From: Puniceicoccales bacterium
GTDB taxonomy: Bacteria; Verrucomicrobiota; Verrucomicrobiia; Opitutales; JAIRLM01
Reading direction: 5' to 3'
Length of the DNA stretch: 18,818 bases
Assembly (NCBI GenBank): GCA_031258995.1
Contig: JAIRMB010000025.1
Span: 1 to 18,818 of the forward strand
Both the position numbers and the translations under genes were made by a program. Positions 7,241 to 15,392 of the stretch are shown one piece after another (the first letter of the stretch is position 1; each line of letters starts with the position of its first letter). The notes beneath the pieces were generated by a model. That model did no database searches and was not told where the DNA came from. It saw nothing but the letters and a program-made list of their open reading frames with translations.

Positions 7241-7765
7241 GTGCGCTATTTTCTTATCGACGCTCTGAATGTGCTGTACGGCTGCGGCGAATTTCAAAAA
7301 CTCCTTCCGCAAAACCTCCCGGCCGCGGCGGCGCAGCTGGAGCGGCTGCTGTCGGCGCTGGGCCCAGATCGGCAGGCGTTGCTCGTCTATGACGGCGGCG
7401 CTGCCGGAGCGGTTCCAGAAAGCACCGCCGTCCACTCCGGCCTCACAGTTCTGCGAACGCCGACGGGCATCGGCGCGGACGGGCTTCTGGTGGAGCTGGT
7501 CCGCAGAATCCGGCGAGGGGACCCCGGCGCCGCAGTGACCGTCGTCAGCGACGATGGCGGATTGCAAGCCGCGACCGCGGCGCTCGGCGGAGAACCGCTC
7601 CACTGCGACGCCCTACTCAAGCAGCTGCAACAGAGGGAATTGGAACTACAGAGGCGGTTGAAAAGGCGCTCGGAAGATCTGGGGCGGTGGTGGCCAGGCC
7701 GGCTCGGCGAGCGACTCGGCCCCTCCACCGGCGGTCGGCCACTACGGGAAGATTTGGGCCGCTAA
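7241..7765 (+). CDS. NYN-domain (YacP-like) putative ribonuclease
   Basis: A 174-residue protein with a PIN-like NYN fold of the YacP/Rae1 type. The conserved acidic sites are all present: LIDALNVL near the start (Asp7, Asn10), VYDGG (Asp51), GIGADGLLVELV (Asp80) and VVSDDGGL (Asp104/105). Together they would bind the metal ions for RNA cleavage. Related proteins such as Bacillus Rae1 cut mRNA on the ribosome; the substrate here is unknown. The C-terminus is an Arg- and Gln-rich helix (LKQLQQRELELQRRLKRR) suited to RNA contact. I chose the GTG at 7241 because AAGGA lies 5 nt upstream and the core begins at once; an ATG at 7208 would add 11 residues but has no ribosome binding site. The gene is GC-rich like the housekeeping genes. 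Confidence 0.82.
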   Translation: MRYFLIDALNVLYGCGEFQKLLPQNLPAAAAQLERLLSALGPDRQALLVYDGGAAGAVPESTAVHSGLTVLRTPTGIGADGLLVELVRRIRRGDPGAAVTVVSDDGGLQAATAALGGEPLHCDALLKQLQQRELELQRRLKRRSEDLGRWWPGRLGERLGPSTGGRPLREDLGR

Positions 7766-7779
7766 CGTCCCCCCACATC

Positions 7780-7796
7780 GAGATCAAAAGGATCTC
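7780..7796 (+). terminator. Weak hairpin after the NYN gene
   Basis: GAGATC (7780-7785) and GATCTC (7791-7796) pair around AAAAG, 15 nt after the stop codon. The stem is only 6 bp and no T run follows directly, so termination is possible but poorly supported. Confidence 0.2.
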
Positions 7797-7900
7797 TCTC
7801 CAAGATTCAAAATTTCTTGCCATATGAACCATTAATTTTTTGAGTAACGGCATTCATTCTAATTCTAGAAGTCCCCACGGAGACGATCAAGGGCTCTATT

Positions 7901-8194
7901 ATGCATTGGATCGCCCTCTTGGCAGAAAATAACGGATCCGTTCCCCCTTTGCAGCTCTTGTATCTTTCCCCTGGAAGCGTTCCCGGGAAGGATGACGATG
8001 GGCGATTTTTCAGCTCTACGCAGGGAGTTGCAGAACTGCTTAAATTCGAAACTCTCACAAAATCTTACGATTTCTCCCAGCCGACATTTGCTCCCATCTA
8101 CGACGGAACTATCCTGATCGATGAACAAATTTGGGCATACGGCGAGAGGAAAATAGTGTGGACGCTTCGCGCCATTCTCTATGTGACCCATTGA
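7901..8194 (+). CDS. Doubtful small ORF, function unknown
   Basis: A possible 97-residue protein beginning MHWIALLAENNG and ending ILYVTH. It contains a hydrophobic LQLLYLSPGSVPG stretch, a GKDDDGRFF turn and four Trp, and it has no Cys. AAGGG lies 8 nt before the ATG and would be a fair ribosome binding site. The opposite strand carries an exactly codon-aligned frame (8284-7865, TTG start, 139 residues, six Cys), so only one is likely to be real; composition and ribosome binding site favour the plus strand slightly. No family is recognised on either strand. If neither is real, 7766-8356 holds no gene. Confidence 0.35.
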   Translation: MHWIALLAENNGSVPPLQLLYLSPGSVPGKDDDGRFFSSTQGVAELLKFETLTKSYDFSQPTFAPIYDGTILIDEQIWAYGERKIVWTLRAILYVTH

Positions 8195-8356
8195 ACTAAT
8201 TATAGGCAGATGCTCCATTTTTGCAATAGCATTTTTCTGCGTTACGGCGAGCAAAAGAGCATAGCATTTACCGTTGTGCTGCAACTATGAAAATAGATTT
8301 ATCTACAGCAAGCTCGGTGCAAGACTCAGATTTCGGGCGCCGTCTATTCGCCCAAC

Positions 8357-9364
8357 TCACAGGCCGAGGCGGAGGAAGAGTTCGCTGCGGAGCCGGTGAC
8401 GAAGGAGAAGAGCGGACGGATCGAAGAGGCCGGAATGGCGCAGTTCTTTCAGCCGTTGCCTGCTTTGCGATCTTGTCGTCCAAAAGCCGCTGCCGTGGCG
8501 ACCGCGCAGACAGCCTTCGTAGAAAATTTTTGCGATGCGGCGCCGGAGGAGCTGCGCCGTTCCATCATCCATGGGCACCGGCTGTCCGCAGAACCAATCA
8601 CGGACGGCGCTGGCTACGGCAATGCAGTGCTCCCGATAGTCGGCGCAGCGGTAGCTGCCCATGACGGATTGCCGGTGGTGGCGATGGTGGCAGAGGACGC
8701 TCCTAGTCAGGGCGAAGCGCTTCGCCAGCTGAAAGGCCTGCAAGGTAAAGAGAGTATCCTCCCCGATGGGGATGGACACGAAAGAGAGACCGTTCCCCTG
8801 CAAAAATTTTCGCTCAAAAAGGCGGCCCCAGACGAAGTGATTGTGAAGGCCGTTGCCGAAAGCGCTACGCTTTTCAGCCGTTAAAAGTGCCGGGAGCGGG
8901 GGCGAGAAGGCGACAGAGAAGCACTTCTTCGGCGCAGCGAAGGCCGACGGCTCCCGGTCGCCGATAAAATTGCTATGGCAGCAGCCGGCGATTTCCGCGC
9001 TAAATTCTTGGGCCAGCCGCCCAACTATCCGCAGGAACGCCGGATCTAGAAGATCGTCGGCATCCAAAAAGGCAATCCAGCGGCCTCGGGCACGTCCTAT
9101 GCCGCCATTCCGCGCACAGCCCACACTCGGGCCAGGACTTTCGAGTAGGACGAACCTACTGTCCGCGCCGGCGAAGGAGTGAAGAATTTTCTCCGTCCCG
9201 TCCGTAGATTTGCCGTCCACGCAGAGGCACTCCCAGTCGTCCTCGCCCTGGCACCGTACACTTTCTAGGCACTGCCGCAGGTACCGCTCTCCGTTCCGGA
9301 TAGGAACGACGATGGAGAAGGTCGGCGCTCGAACTGGCATGGGCCGATGTGAAAAAAATACCAC
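8357..9364 (-). CDS. Family 2 glycosyltransferase (GT-A fold)
   Basis: A 335-residue glycosyltransferase that moves a sugar from a nucleotide-activated donor. The N-terminal GT-A domain has the classic pattern: FSIVVPIRNGERYLRQCLES (16-35), VDGKSTDGT (49-57), GCARNGGIGRARGRWIAFLD (82-101) leading into the metal-binding DAD at 101-103, and GED at 201-203, a position typical of the catalytic base. The C-terminal part is rich in Arg and His and shows no transmembrane segments, so this is probably a soluble or membrane-associated enzyme of polysaccharide or LPS assembly. Acceptor and sugar are unknown. The start is GTG at 9364, with GGAAAA just upstream; an ATG eight codons later (9340) is an alternative. 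It lies only 36 nt after serS on the same strand and may share its transcript. Confidence 0.88.
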   Translation of the reverse strand: MVFFSHRPMPVRAPTFSIVVPIRNGERYLRQCLESVRCQGEDDWECLCVDGKSTDGTEKILHSFAGADSRFVLLESPGPSVGCARNGGIGRARGRWIAFLDADDLLDPAFLRIVGRLAQEFSAEIAGCCHSNFIGDREPSAFAAPKKCFSVAFSPPLPALLTAEKRSAFGNGLHNHFVWGRLFERKFLQGNGLSFVSIPIGEDTLFTLQAFQLAKRFALTRSVLCHHRHHRQSVMGSYRCADYREHCIAVASAVRDWFCGQPVPMDDGTAQLLRRRIAKIFYEGCLRGRHGSGFWTTRSQSRQRLKELRHSGLFDPSALLLRHRLRSELFLRLGL

Positions 9365-9400
9365 TTTTCCGCAAACAAATTGGACGACGGGAAGCTCCCG

Positions 9401-10669
9401 TCACAGGCGCAGCCGGTCAAATTTCAAGTAGGTCCTCAGCGCGCCGGGCATGGACACGGACCCGTCTGCATTGAAATTGTTTTCCAGCAGTGCAGCGAGA
9501 ACGCGAGGAACGGCGAGACCGGACCCGTTGAGCGTGTGAACCTGCCTCGGCTTTCCGCCATCCGCCGGCCGAAAGCGGATATTCGCCCGTCGGGCCTGAA
9601 AATCTGTAAAATTGCTGCAGCTAGAAACTTCTAACCAGCGCCGCTGGCCGCCGGCCCAGACCTCCAGATCGTACTGCTTGGCGTGAGGAAAGCCCATATC
9701 GCCGGTACAGATGGCTAAGACCCGATAGGGAATTTCTAGGAGCCGCAAGATTCGTTCCGCGTCCTCTCGCAGCGATTCTAACTCCTCGAAGGAGTGATCG
9801 GGATGAACCCACTTCACCAGCTCCACCTTATCGAACTGGTGCAAACGGTTGAGCCCACGCACGTCCTTTCCCCAGCTGCCCGCTTCCCGCCGAAAGCAGG
9901 GCGTGTAGGCGCAGCGCAGGACTGGCAGCTGAGATTCTTCCAAAATTTCACCGCGAAAATAGTTTGTTACGGGCACCTCTGCCGTAGGGACCGCGTAAAA
10001 GCCGTCCAAGGGCATCTCGTACATCATGGCCTCCTTATCGGGCAGCTGGCCCGTGGCCGTGGCGCTGGCGCCATTTACCAGAATGGGCGGTAGAAATTCC
10101 ACGTAGCCCCGTTCGGCGGCGCAGTCCAAAAAGAACTGCAACAGAGCCCGTACCAGCTGCGCCATGGGGCCGACGTAGAAAGGAAAACCGGCTCCGGTGA
10201 CCTTGGCGCCGCGGCCAAAGTCCAGTGCCCGGTCCATCCAGGAAATGTCAAAGTGCGGAATTGCGTGGGGAGAAACGGCGTTCGGGTCGCCCCAGACGCA
10301 TACGGTAACATTGTCCCTCTCGCTCCGGCCGACGGGCACGCTCCTATGGGGCACGTTGGGAATGGCCAGATATGCCCGCTCCCAGAGAGCTTCCGTTTCC
10401 TTTAGCGCAATTTCTAGCTCTTTTGTTCGCTCCGACCGCACCCGCAATTGGCCGGCCCGTTCGGCAAATTCGGAGCTGGATCGATCCAACAGCGCCAGTC
10501 CATCGCCGGCTGCCTTCAGTTCTGCCCGAGCCCGCTCATAGGCGGTCGTTCTGCTCCTCCGCTCCTCGTCCAGCCGAAAAAATTCTTCCAGATCGACGGT
10601 GAATTTTTTTTTAGCCAAAGCAACGCGGACCTCCTCCCGATGCTCTCGCAAGTATTGCAATTCCAGCAT
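9401..10669 (-). CDS. serS: Seryl-tRNA synthetase
   Basis: A 422-residue class II aminoacyl-tRNA synthetase that charges tRNA-Ser (and tRNA-Sec where present) with serine. The N-terminal part (about 1-105) is the long antiparallel coiled coil that grips the tRNA variable arm. The catalytic domain follows: the motif 1 helix with MAQLVRALLQFFL, the serine-binding TAEVP loop at 229-233, motif 2 in CFRREAGS (to about 265) with RGLNRLHQF after it, LEVSSCSNFTDFQARR, and motif 3 NGSGLAVPRVLAALLE from about 381. Typical bacterial length and complete. ATG 10669 is chosen because MLELQYLREH matches the usual start; an ATG four codons upstream (10681) lies inside an inverted repeat. No obvious Shine-Dalgarno sequence is present. 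Confidence 0.97.
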   Translation of the reverse strand: MLELQYLREHREEVRVALAKKKFTVDLEEFFRLDEERRSRTTAYERARAELKAAGDGLALLDRSSSEFAERAGQLRVRSERTKELEIALKETEALWERAYLAIPNVPHRSVPVGRSERDNVTVCVWGDPNAVSPHAIPHFDISWMDRALDFGRGAKVTGAGFPFYVGPMAQLVRALLQFFLDCAAERGYVEFLPPILVNGASATATGQLPDKEAMMYEMPLDGFYAVPTAEVPVTNYFRGEILEESQLPVLRCAYTPCFRREAGSWGKDVRGLNRLHQFDKVELVKWVHPDHSFEELESLREDAERILRLLEIPYRVLAICTGDMGFPHAKQYDLEVWAGGQRRWLEVSSCSNFTDFQARRANIRFRPADGGKPRQVHTLNGSGLAVPRVLAALLENNFNADGSVSMPGALRTYLKFDRLRL

Positions 10670-10671
10670 AG

Positions 10672-10694
10672 AATGACGCATTCATTGCGTCATT
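10672..10694. repeat. Perfect inverted repeat directly before the serS start
   Basis: AATGACGCA (10672-10680) and TGCGTCATT (10686-10694) are exact inverted copies around TTCAT. The repeat ends 2 nt upstream of the preferred serS ATG on the minus strand and occupies the place where a ribosome binding site would be. It could be an operator, or an RNA hairpin that controls translation. Read on the plus strand it is followed by TTTTC, but no gene needs a terminator there. Confidence 0.45.
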
Positions 10695-10757
10695 TTTCGC
10701 TCGTGTGCAAGAGAAAATGACTCGCAGATTGCCTTTCCCAACGGCCGGCGGGTGCGT

Positions 10758-11510
10758 TCATCTTATCAGCACCGGTAAACTCTTAATCGTTTTCTCTGTG
10801 ATCGATTTAGCATCATTGCCCAAAATATCGAGTCCCTCCGCGCTGATGCATTGAATGTTTTTAATGCCGCACTGCTCGCCAAGCTTGGCAATTATGGCAA
10901 ATCCATGGTCATTTTGATCTCCGCCTATGCCGCCGCGGGTCGTTACATAGTACAACTTCTCCGCTTTACACAGGCCGATTGGCTTCCCGCTTTTATCATA
11001 GCTATAGACTATGCCGGCTATGCTGGCTAATTCGACATAGGATTTTAACAGGCTCGGGAAGCAGAAATTCCACTGAGGTGCCGCGATTACAATCACGTCG
11101 GCGTTCTTAAACTGCTGGGCATAGCGAAAAATTCTATCGGAAAATTTCCCGTCCCTAGCCAGCTGCAATCTCTTTGTCAGGTTCTTAGATTTTGTCAGGG
11201 CCATGTTCTCATTTTCCAGCACCAGCTCGTCGACGGCGAAATCGCCCTTCTCCCGCAGTAGCGAAACCAGTTCACCGGCTATGCGGTTGGTACGGGAGGT
11301 TTTTCTATTTACACAGGAATTAACAAAAAGTAGAGTCTTCGCCCTTTCGTGCGATCCATCCGGATGGACGGATGCTCTGTTCCCCTTTACTAGGGCCGCA
11401 GACACACCATTTCCATATCCGAAAATTTTTGCAAATGCGGAATTTCCGAAAGCCGACCCCAAAGAAGTGCACAGGACCACCAGAGCACAAAAAAAACCTC
11501 TCCCCCTCAC
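10758..11510 (-). CDS. Exported-looking NAD(P)H-dependent FMN reductase (AzoR-like)
   Basis: A flavodoxin-fold oxidoreductase resembling FMN-dependent NADH-azoreductases, which reduce quinones or azo compounds by two electrons. In the 250-residue form, the first strand and phosphate loop (LLFVNSCVNRKTSRTNRIA) begin near residue 60. ADVIVIAAPQWNFCFPSLLK (about 137-156) and YYVTTRGG (about 187-194) are the flavin-contacting segments. Unusually, some 58 residues precede the domain. The first 27 look like a signal peptide: RGR, a hydrophobic core FFCALVVLCTSLGSAF, then a possible cleavage site after AFA. The usual azoreductase is cytoplasmic. I chose GTG 11510 because the longer TTG start (11546) is the first base of a perfect TTGACA box that looks like a -35 element. 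It lies between serS and the helicase on the same strand. Confidence 0.75.
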   Translation of the reverse strand: MRGRGFFCALVVLCTSLGSAFGNSAFAKIFGYGNGVSAALVKGNRASVHPDGSHERAKTLLFVNSCVNRKTSRTNRIAGELVSLLREKGDFAVDELVLENENMALTKSKNLTKRLQLARDGKFSDRIFRYAQQFKNADVIVIAAPQWNFCFPSLLKSYVELASIAGIVYSYDKSGKPIGLCKAEKLYYVTTRGGIGGDQNDHGFAIIAKLGEQCGIKNIQCISAEGLDILGNDAKSITEKTIKSLPVLIR

Positions 11511-11517
11511 GGGGCGT

Positions 11518-11546
11518 AAGCTATCAGCCAAAGTGGGCAATGTCAA
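11518..11546 (-). promoter_or_regulatory. Candidate promoter of the FMN reductase, start-proximal
   Basis: On the minus strand a perfect TTGACA (11546-11541), preceded by an A/T-only stretch that could act as an UP element, is 17 nt from TAGCTT (11523-11518, 3 of 6). Seven nucleotides then separate the -10 box from the GTG at 11510, again placing the transcript start at the start codon. Confidence 0.4.
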
Positions 11547-11581
11547 AAAAATTATTTTTTGCGGTCGGGTTCTGTCGAATG

Positions 11582-12868
11582 TCAGGAAGCGCCAGCCAGT
11601 CCGGCATAGTAGTCGACCACGCGCCGATCCGTCAGCGCATCCGTTGGCGAAAGGGGCTGCGTCAGGTGGACCGTTTCTATGGTTCGAGCGCGGCTAAGGG
11701 CTACATAGAGTTGGCCATGAGCGAAAAAGCGGCGGTCCCGCTGGAGGATAATCTCGTCGCAGGTTTTTCCCTGGGTCCGATGTACGGTGAGAGCATAGCC
11801 GAGACGGAGCGGAAACTGCCGGTAAGTGCCCGTTTCCACATATTCGTCCCCCTTAGGCAGAATGTGAGACCACTGGTGCTGGCCCACGGCAAGTGTCCGC
11901 CTTCGGGCGGTCAGCTGCACCACGATGTGATCTCGGGCGAGCCGTTTGACCGTTCCGCCGCTGCCATTGACCCACTCACCCTTCGGCCCGTTACAGGTGA
12001 ACAGCACGGCGGCGCCCTCTTTGAGCAGGAGCCGTTCCGGACTGGGCAGTTCTTCGCCGTTCACGGGCAAGAATGTGCCGGACCGCTGGCCCACGTACTC
12101 GTGCACAATCCCAGGCAGGGCGTCCAACTCCTCTTCATTTTTTCGTTCCGCCGCCTCCCGATAGGGAGTGATGATCAGCGCCCCCTGCGGTTCCGAATTT
12201 GTCCCCAGGACCCGGCCGTTGAGCTCCCGCAGTAGCGCACCGTCCACATCGCCGCGGCTGATGCGGTCCAGCAGGTCGAGAAATTTTTCCGACCGCTGGC
12301 GGAATACCTTCGTCAGGCGGACTACGGCGAGTTCTCCGTTTCGGAGACATTTAGCGTCAAAAAAATAGGCATTGGGAAACCCGTAGTTGGCGCGGAACGG
12401 CTCCCGTTCCTCGCTCCGGATGACGGGCGGCAGCTGGTGAAAATCTCCGACCAGGAGCAGGCAGATGCCGCCGAAAAATTCCGACTTTCCACGCGCCCGC
12501 CGGGCCAGGGACTCCATCAGATCGAAGAGGTCCGGCCGCACCATGGAGACCTCATCCACGATCAAATAATCGACGTTCTTCAAAAGCCCTGCCACTCGGC
12601 TCTTTACCGCAAAAAGTTCCGGTTGAAAATAGCCGCTGGCGGTGGGTGGAATTTGAAAAAAGGAATGAATTGTGACGGCCCCCACCCCCACGTTCATGGC
12701 GGCCATGCCGGTGGGCGCAACGACGGCCACGCGACCGGGTAGATGCTTCCGCGCGTGACGAATAAATTCCGACTTGCCCGTCCCAGCCGCGCCCAGCAGC
12801 AGCACGCTGCGGCCCAGCAGCAGACTCCCGTAGACCCGCTCCTGCTCCGCCGTGATCGCATGCGCCAT
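11582..12868 (-). CDS. PIF1-like superfamily 1 DNA helicase
   Basis: A 428-residue ATP-dependent 5'-3' type helicase of the PIF1/RecD group. Motifs in order: Walker A GAAGTGKS at 26-33, APTGMAAMNVGV and the TIHSFF segment (about 51-71) typical of PIF1 proteins, Walker B and motif II IVDEVSMV (103-110), motif III GDFHQLPPV (141-149), and near the C-terminus LGYALTVHRTQGKT followed by LYVALSRAR, corresponding to motifs V and VI. PIF1-like enzymes unwind forked DNA, RNA-DNA hybrids and G-quadruplexes. This is a compact version without obvious accessory domains. ATG 12868 is chosen over an upstream GTG (12904) because AGGAA sits 7 nt before it. It is divergent from hppA and heads the minus-strand cluster. 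Confidence 0.9.
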   Translation of the reverse strand: MAHAITAEQERVYGSLLLGRSVLLLGAAGTGKSEFIRHARKHLPGRVAVVAPTGMAAMNVGVGAVTIHSFFQIPPTASGYFQPELFAVKSRVAGLLKNVDYLIVDEVSMVRPDLFDLMESLARRARGKSEFFGGICLLLVGDFHQLPPVIRSEEREPFRANYGFPNAYFFDAKCLRNGELAVVRLTKVFRQRSEKFLDLLDRISRGDVDGALLRELNGRVLGTNSEPQGALIITPYREAAERKNEEELDALPGIVHEYVGQRSGTFLPVNGEELPSPERLLLKEGAAVLFTCNGPKGEWVNGSGGTVKRLARDHIVVQLTARRRTLAVGQHQWSHILPKGDEYVETGTYRQFPLRLGYALTVHRTQGKTCDEIILQRDRRFFAHGQLYVALSRARTIETVHLTQPLSPTDALTDRRVVDYYAGLAGAS

Positions 12869-13208
12869 GGATATTTCCTGTGCACATTTTTCGGGGCCGT
12901 CCACCTCAACTTCTCGCGTCGCGGGAGCCCTTAGGGCATGGCGGAAAGACCGCCGACGCGGCAGAAGTCAACGGGAAGGAGAGGACCTGGGTTTGGAAGG
13001 ACCACCGGCCCGACCCAGAGTGAACTGCTTCGCAACTAGCGATTTCGCTTCAGCGGTGCTCGGAGTATGAACGGTTTCCACAAAATTTTCTCAAAGGTAA
13101 GCTGTGTGAAAAATCTTGCCAGGAAAAACTGCACCGTATTCCAATGGCTGACCGGCGGCCGATCTGAGCAAGTTTCCTTTGACGCCGAATTTCCCTAGGA
13201 GGTCTCCC
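12869..13208. other. Divergent intergenic region, helicase to hppA
   Basis: About 340 nt without a credible gene; the open frames here are short and have no recognisable product. It must contain promoters for both divergent genes. I find no clear pair of boxes: TTTCCA and TAAGCT, 17 nt apart around 13075-13105 on the plus strand, are only weak candidates. The hppA ribosome binding site is at its right edge. Confidence 0.5.
13197..13203 (+). promoter_or_regulatory. Strong hppA Shine-Dalgarno sequence
   Basis: AGGAGGT, fully complementary to the usual 16S rRNA tail, lies 5 nt before ATG 13209. It fixes the hppA start there rather than at the in-frame TTG 13179. It also shows that canonical initiation operates in this genome alongside genes that lack such a site. 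Confidence 0.85.
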
Positions 13209-15392
13209 ATGCCGCTTTATTTTTGGCTCATTCCCTTGGCGGCCGTCGCTTCCCTTGCGTTGGCACGGCGCTTCTACTGCCACATGGTGGCCTTGCCTGA
13301 GGGCAGCGCGGGCATGGTGCGCATTGCCGACCACGTGCGGCAAGGAGCGCGAGCCTATCTGTTTCAGCAGTACCGAGTAGTGATTGTCGTATTCCTCTGC
13401 CTCGCCGCGCTGCTGGCCTTCCTTTCCTATGGCTTACGCCTGCAGAACGGCTGGCTTCCCTGCGCCTTCCTAACGGGCGGCTTTGCCTCCGGTTTGAGCG
13501 GCTTTTTCGGCATGCAGACGGCCACGCGGGCGGCTTCCCGGACGGCCCAGGCGGCAACCGATTCCCTCAATTCCGCCCTCCGGGTGGCCTTTCGCAGTGG
13601 CGCCGTCATGGGCCTCACGGTGGTGGGTCTCGCCCTCCTGGACTACTCCTTTTGGTTCTTCGTGCTGAATCGTTTTGCCCTGCTCGGGGCCGACGAGCGG
13701 CTCACTGCCATTACCGGAATGATGGTCACGTTCTCCATGGGCGTTTCCCTGCAGGCCCTCTTCGCCCGCGTGGGAGGCGGCATATTCACCAAGGCTGCCG
13801 ACGTAGGGGCGGATTTGGTGGGGAAGTTGGAGGCGGGCATTCCGGAGGATGACCCACGCAATCCGGCCGCCATTGCCGATAACGTGGGAGACAACGTGGG
13901 GGACGTGGCCGGCATGGGGGCTGACCTCTACGAATCCTTTTTCGGCTCCATCTTGGCGGCCGCCGCGCTGGGCGCCGCCGCCTTCCGCGGCACCGGCGCG
14001 CTGCAGATGCGGGCCGTACTCTTGCCCGCCCTGATCGGCGCCGTGGGCGTGCTCTTTTCCATCGCCGGCGTCTGCGCCGTTCGGACCCGCGAGGGGGCCA
14101 CCGTCTCCCGCCTTCTCCGATCGCTAAATCGGGCCATCAACCTCAGCGGCCTGCTGACCGGCGCAGGATGCCTGGCTCTCTGCTATCTGATGAAAATCCC
14201 CAATGGACTGGGCATTTGGGGCTCTACCGTCACGGGACTACTGGCCGGCATGGCCATCGGCAAATCCTCCGAATACTATACGTCCCAGGCCCACGGCCCT
14301 ACCCGCCGGGTCGCCGAATCCGGCCAAACGGGCCCCGCCACGGTCCTCATCGGCGGCCTCGGCGTAGGGATGGTCTCTACGGCCCTTCCGGTGCTGGCTG
14401 TCGTTCTGGGCACCATCTGCGCCTACGGCTTCGCCTGCCACTTTGATTTTTCCGACGTCGCTATCGGCCTCTACGGCATCGGCGTAGCTGCCGTGGGCAT
14501 GCTCTCCACCCTGGGAGTCACGTTGGCCTCCGACGCCTTTGGCCCCATCGCCGACAATGCCGGCGGCAATGCGGAAATGAGCAAACTGGATCCCTTCGTC
14601 CGTCGCCGCACGGACACGCTAGATTCCCTCGGCAATACGACCGCCGCAACGGGAAAGGGGTTCGCCATCGGCTCCGCTGCCCTCACCGCCCTGGCGCTCC
14701 TGGCCTCCTACGTGGAAGGCATTCGCATTTACCTGCAGCGGACCGGCCAGACGGATCTCTATTTCTCGGGTGAAAGCGTTCCCATTTCTAAAGCCTCTCT
14801 GGTAGACTTTCTCCACTACTTTGAAGTGCATATTCTTAACCCTAAACTTCTTTTGGGTCTATTGGTCGGCTCCATGCTCTCCTTCGTCTTCTGTGGCCTT
14901 ACCATGAACGCGGTCGGCCGGGCGGCCGGTAAAATGGTTGCGGAAGTGCGGCGCCAGTTCCGGGAAATCGCCGGCATTTTGGAGGGCAAAACGGACCCCG
15001 ACTACGCCGAATGTGTCCGCATTTCCACCGCCGCCGCCCAGAGGGAGATGGTCTTTCCGGCCCTTCTGGCCCTGGCCGCGCCTCTTGCAATGGCGTTCAC
15101 TTTCGGCGTTCCGGGCGTGCTGGGGCTGATCTGCGGCGCCCTCACCAGCGGGTTCGTGCTGGCCATCTTTACGGCGAACGCCGGCGGCTGCTGGGATAAC
15201 GCAAAAAAATTCGTTGAGGAAGGAAACTTTGGCGGGAAAGGCTCCGAAGCGCACCGGGCCACCGTCATCGGTGATACGGTGGGCGATCCCTTCAAGGACA
15301 CGGCCGGACCTAGCTTGAACATTCTCATCAAATTGATGACCATTGTTTCCATCGTCTCGGTGGGCGTAGCGGTGTCCCACAGCATTTTATAG
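13209..15392 (+). CDS. hppA: Membrane-bound ion-pumping pyrophosphatase, K+-dependent type
   Basis: A 727-residue integral membrane enzyme that hydrolyses pyrophosphate and pumps H+ or Na+ out of the cytoplasm. Many hydrophobic segments run the full length, as in the usual 16-helix family. The substrate site is complete: DVGADLVGKLEAGIPEDDPR (198-217), ADNVGDNVGDVAGMGADLYE (223-242), SDAFGPIADNAGGNAEM (441-457) and, near the end, NAGGCWDNAKKFVEEG and GDTVGDPFKDTAGPSLN. In GNTTAATGKG (475-484) the position that is Lys in K+-independent enzymes is Ala479, with Gly482 three residues later; this Ala/Gly pair marks the K+-dependent class. Whether it pumps Na+ or H+ is not decided by what I can see. 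The start is fixed by AGGAGGT. It would save energy by recycling pyrophosphate from biosynthesis. Confidence 0.97.
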   Translation: MPLYFWLIPLAAVASLALARRFYCHMVALPEGSAGMVRIADHVRQGARAYLFQQYRVVIVVFLCLAALLAFLSYGLRLQNGWLPCAFLTGGFASGLSGFFGMQTATRAASRTAQAATDSLNSALRVAFRSGAVMGLTVVGLALLDYSFWFFVLNRFALLGADERLTAITGMMVTFSMGVSLQALFARVGGGIFTKAADVGADLVGKLEAGIPEDDPRNPAAIADNVGDNVGDVAGMGADLYESFFGSILAAAALGAAAFRGTGALQMRAVLLPALIGAVGVLFSIAGVCAVRTREGATVSRLLRSLNRAINLSGLLTGAGCLALCYLMKIPNGLGIWGSTVTGLLAGMAIGKSSEYYTSQAHGPTRRVAESGQTGPATVLIGGLGVGMVSTALPVLAVVLGTICAYGFACHFDFSDVAIGLYGIGVAAVGMLSTLGVTLASDAFGPIADNAGGNAEMSKLDPFVRRRTDTLDSLGNTTAATGKGFAIGSAALTALALLASYVEGIRIYLQRTGQTDLYFSGESVPISKASLVDFLHYFEVHILNPKLLLGLLVGSMLSFVFCGLTMNAVGRAAGKMVAEVRRQFREIAGILEGKTDPDYAECVRISTAAAQREMVFPALLALAAPLAMAFTFGVPGVLGLICGALTSGFVLAIFTANAGGCWDNAKKFVEEGNFGGKGSEAHRATVIGDTVGDPFKDTAGPSLNILIKLMTIVSIVSVGVAVSHSIL

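Noticed and set aside
7865..8284. Minus-strand open frame of 139 codons, TTG start
   Set aside because: It is codon-aligned with the plus-strand 97-residue frame, has no ribosome binding site and an unusual six Cys; not excluded but less likely than the plus frame.
8396..8884. Plus-strand open frame of 162 codons opposite the family 2 glycosyltransferase
   Set aside because: The minus strand carries all GT-A motifs; the plus frame has no recognisable feature or ribosome binding site.
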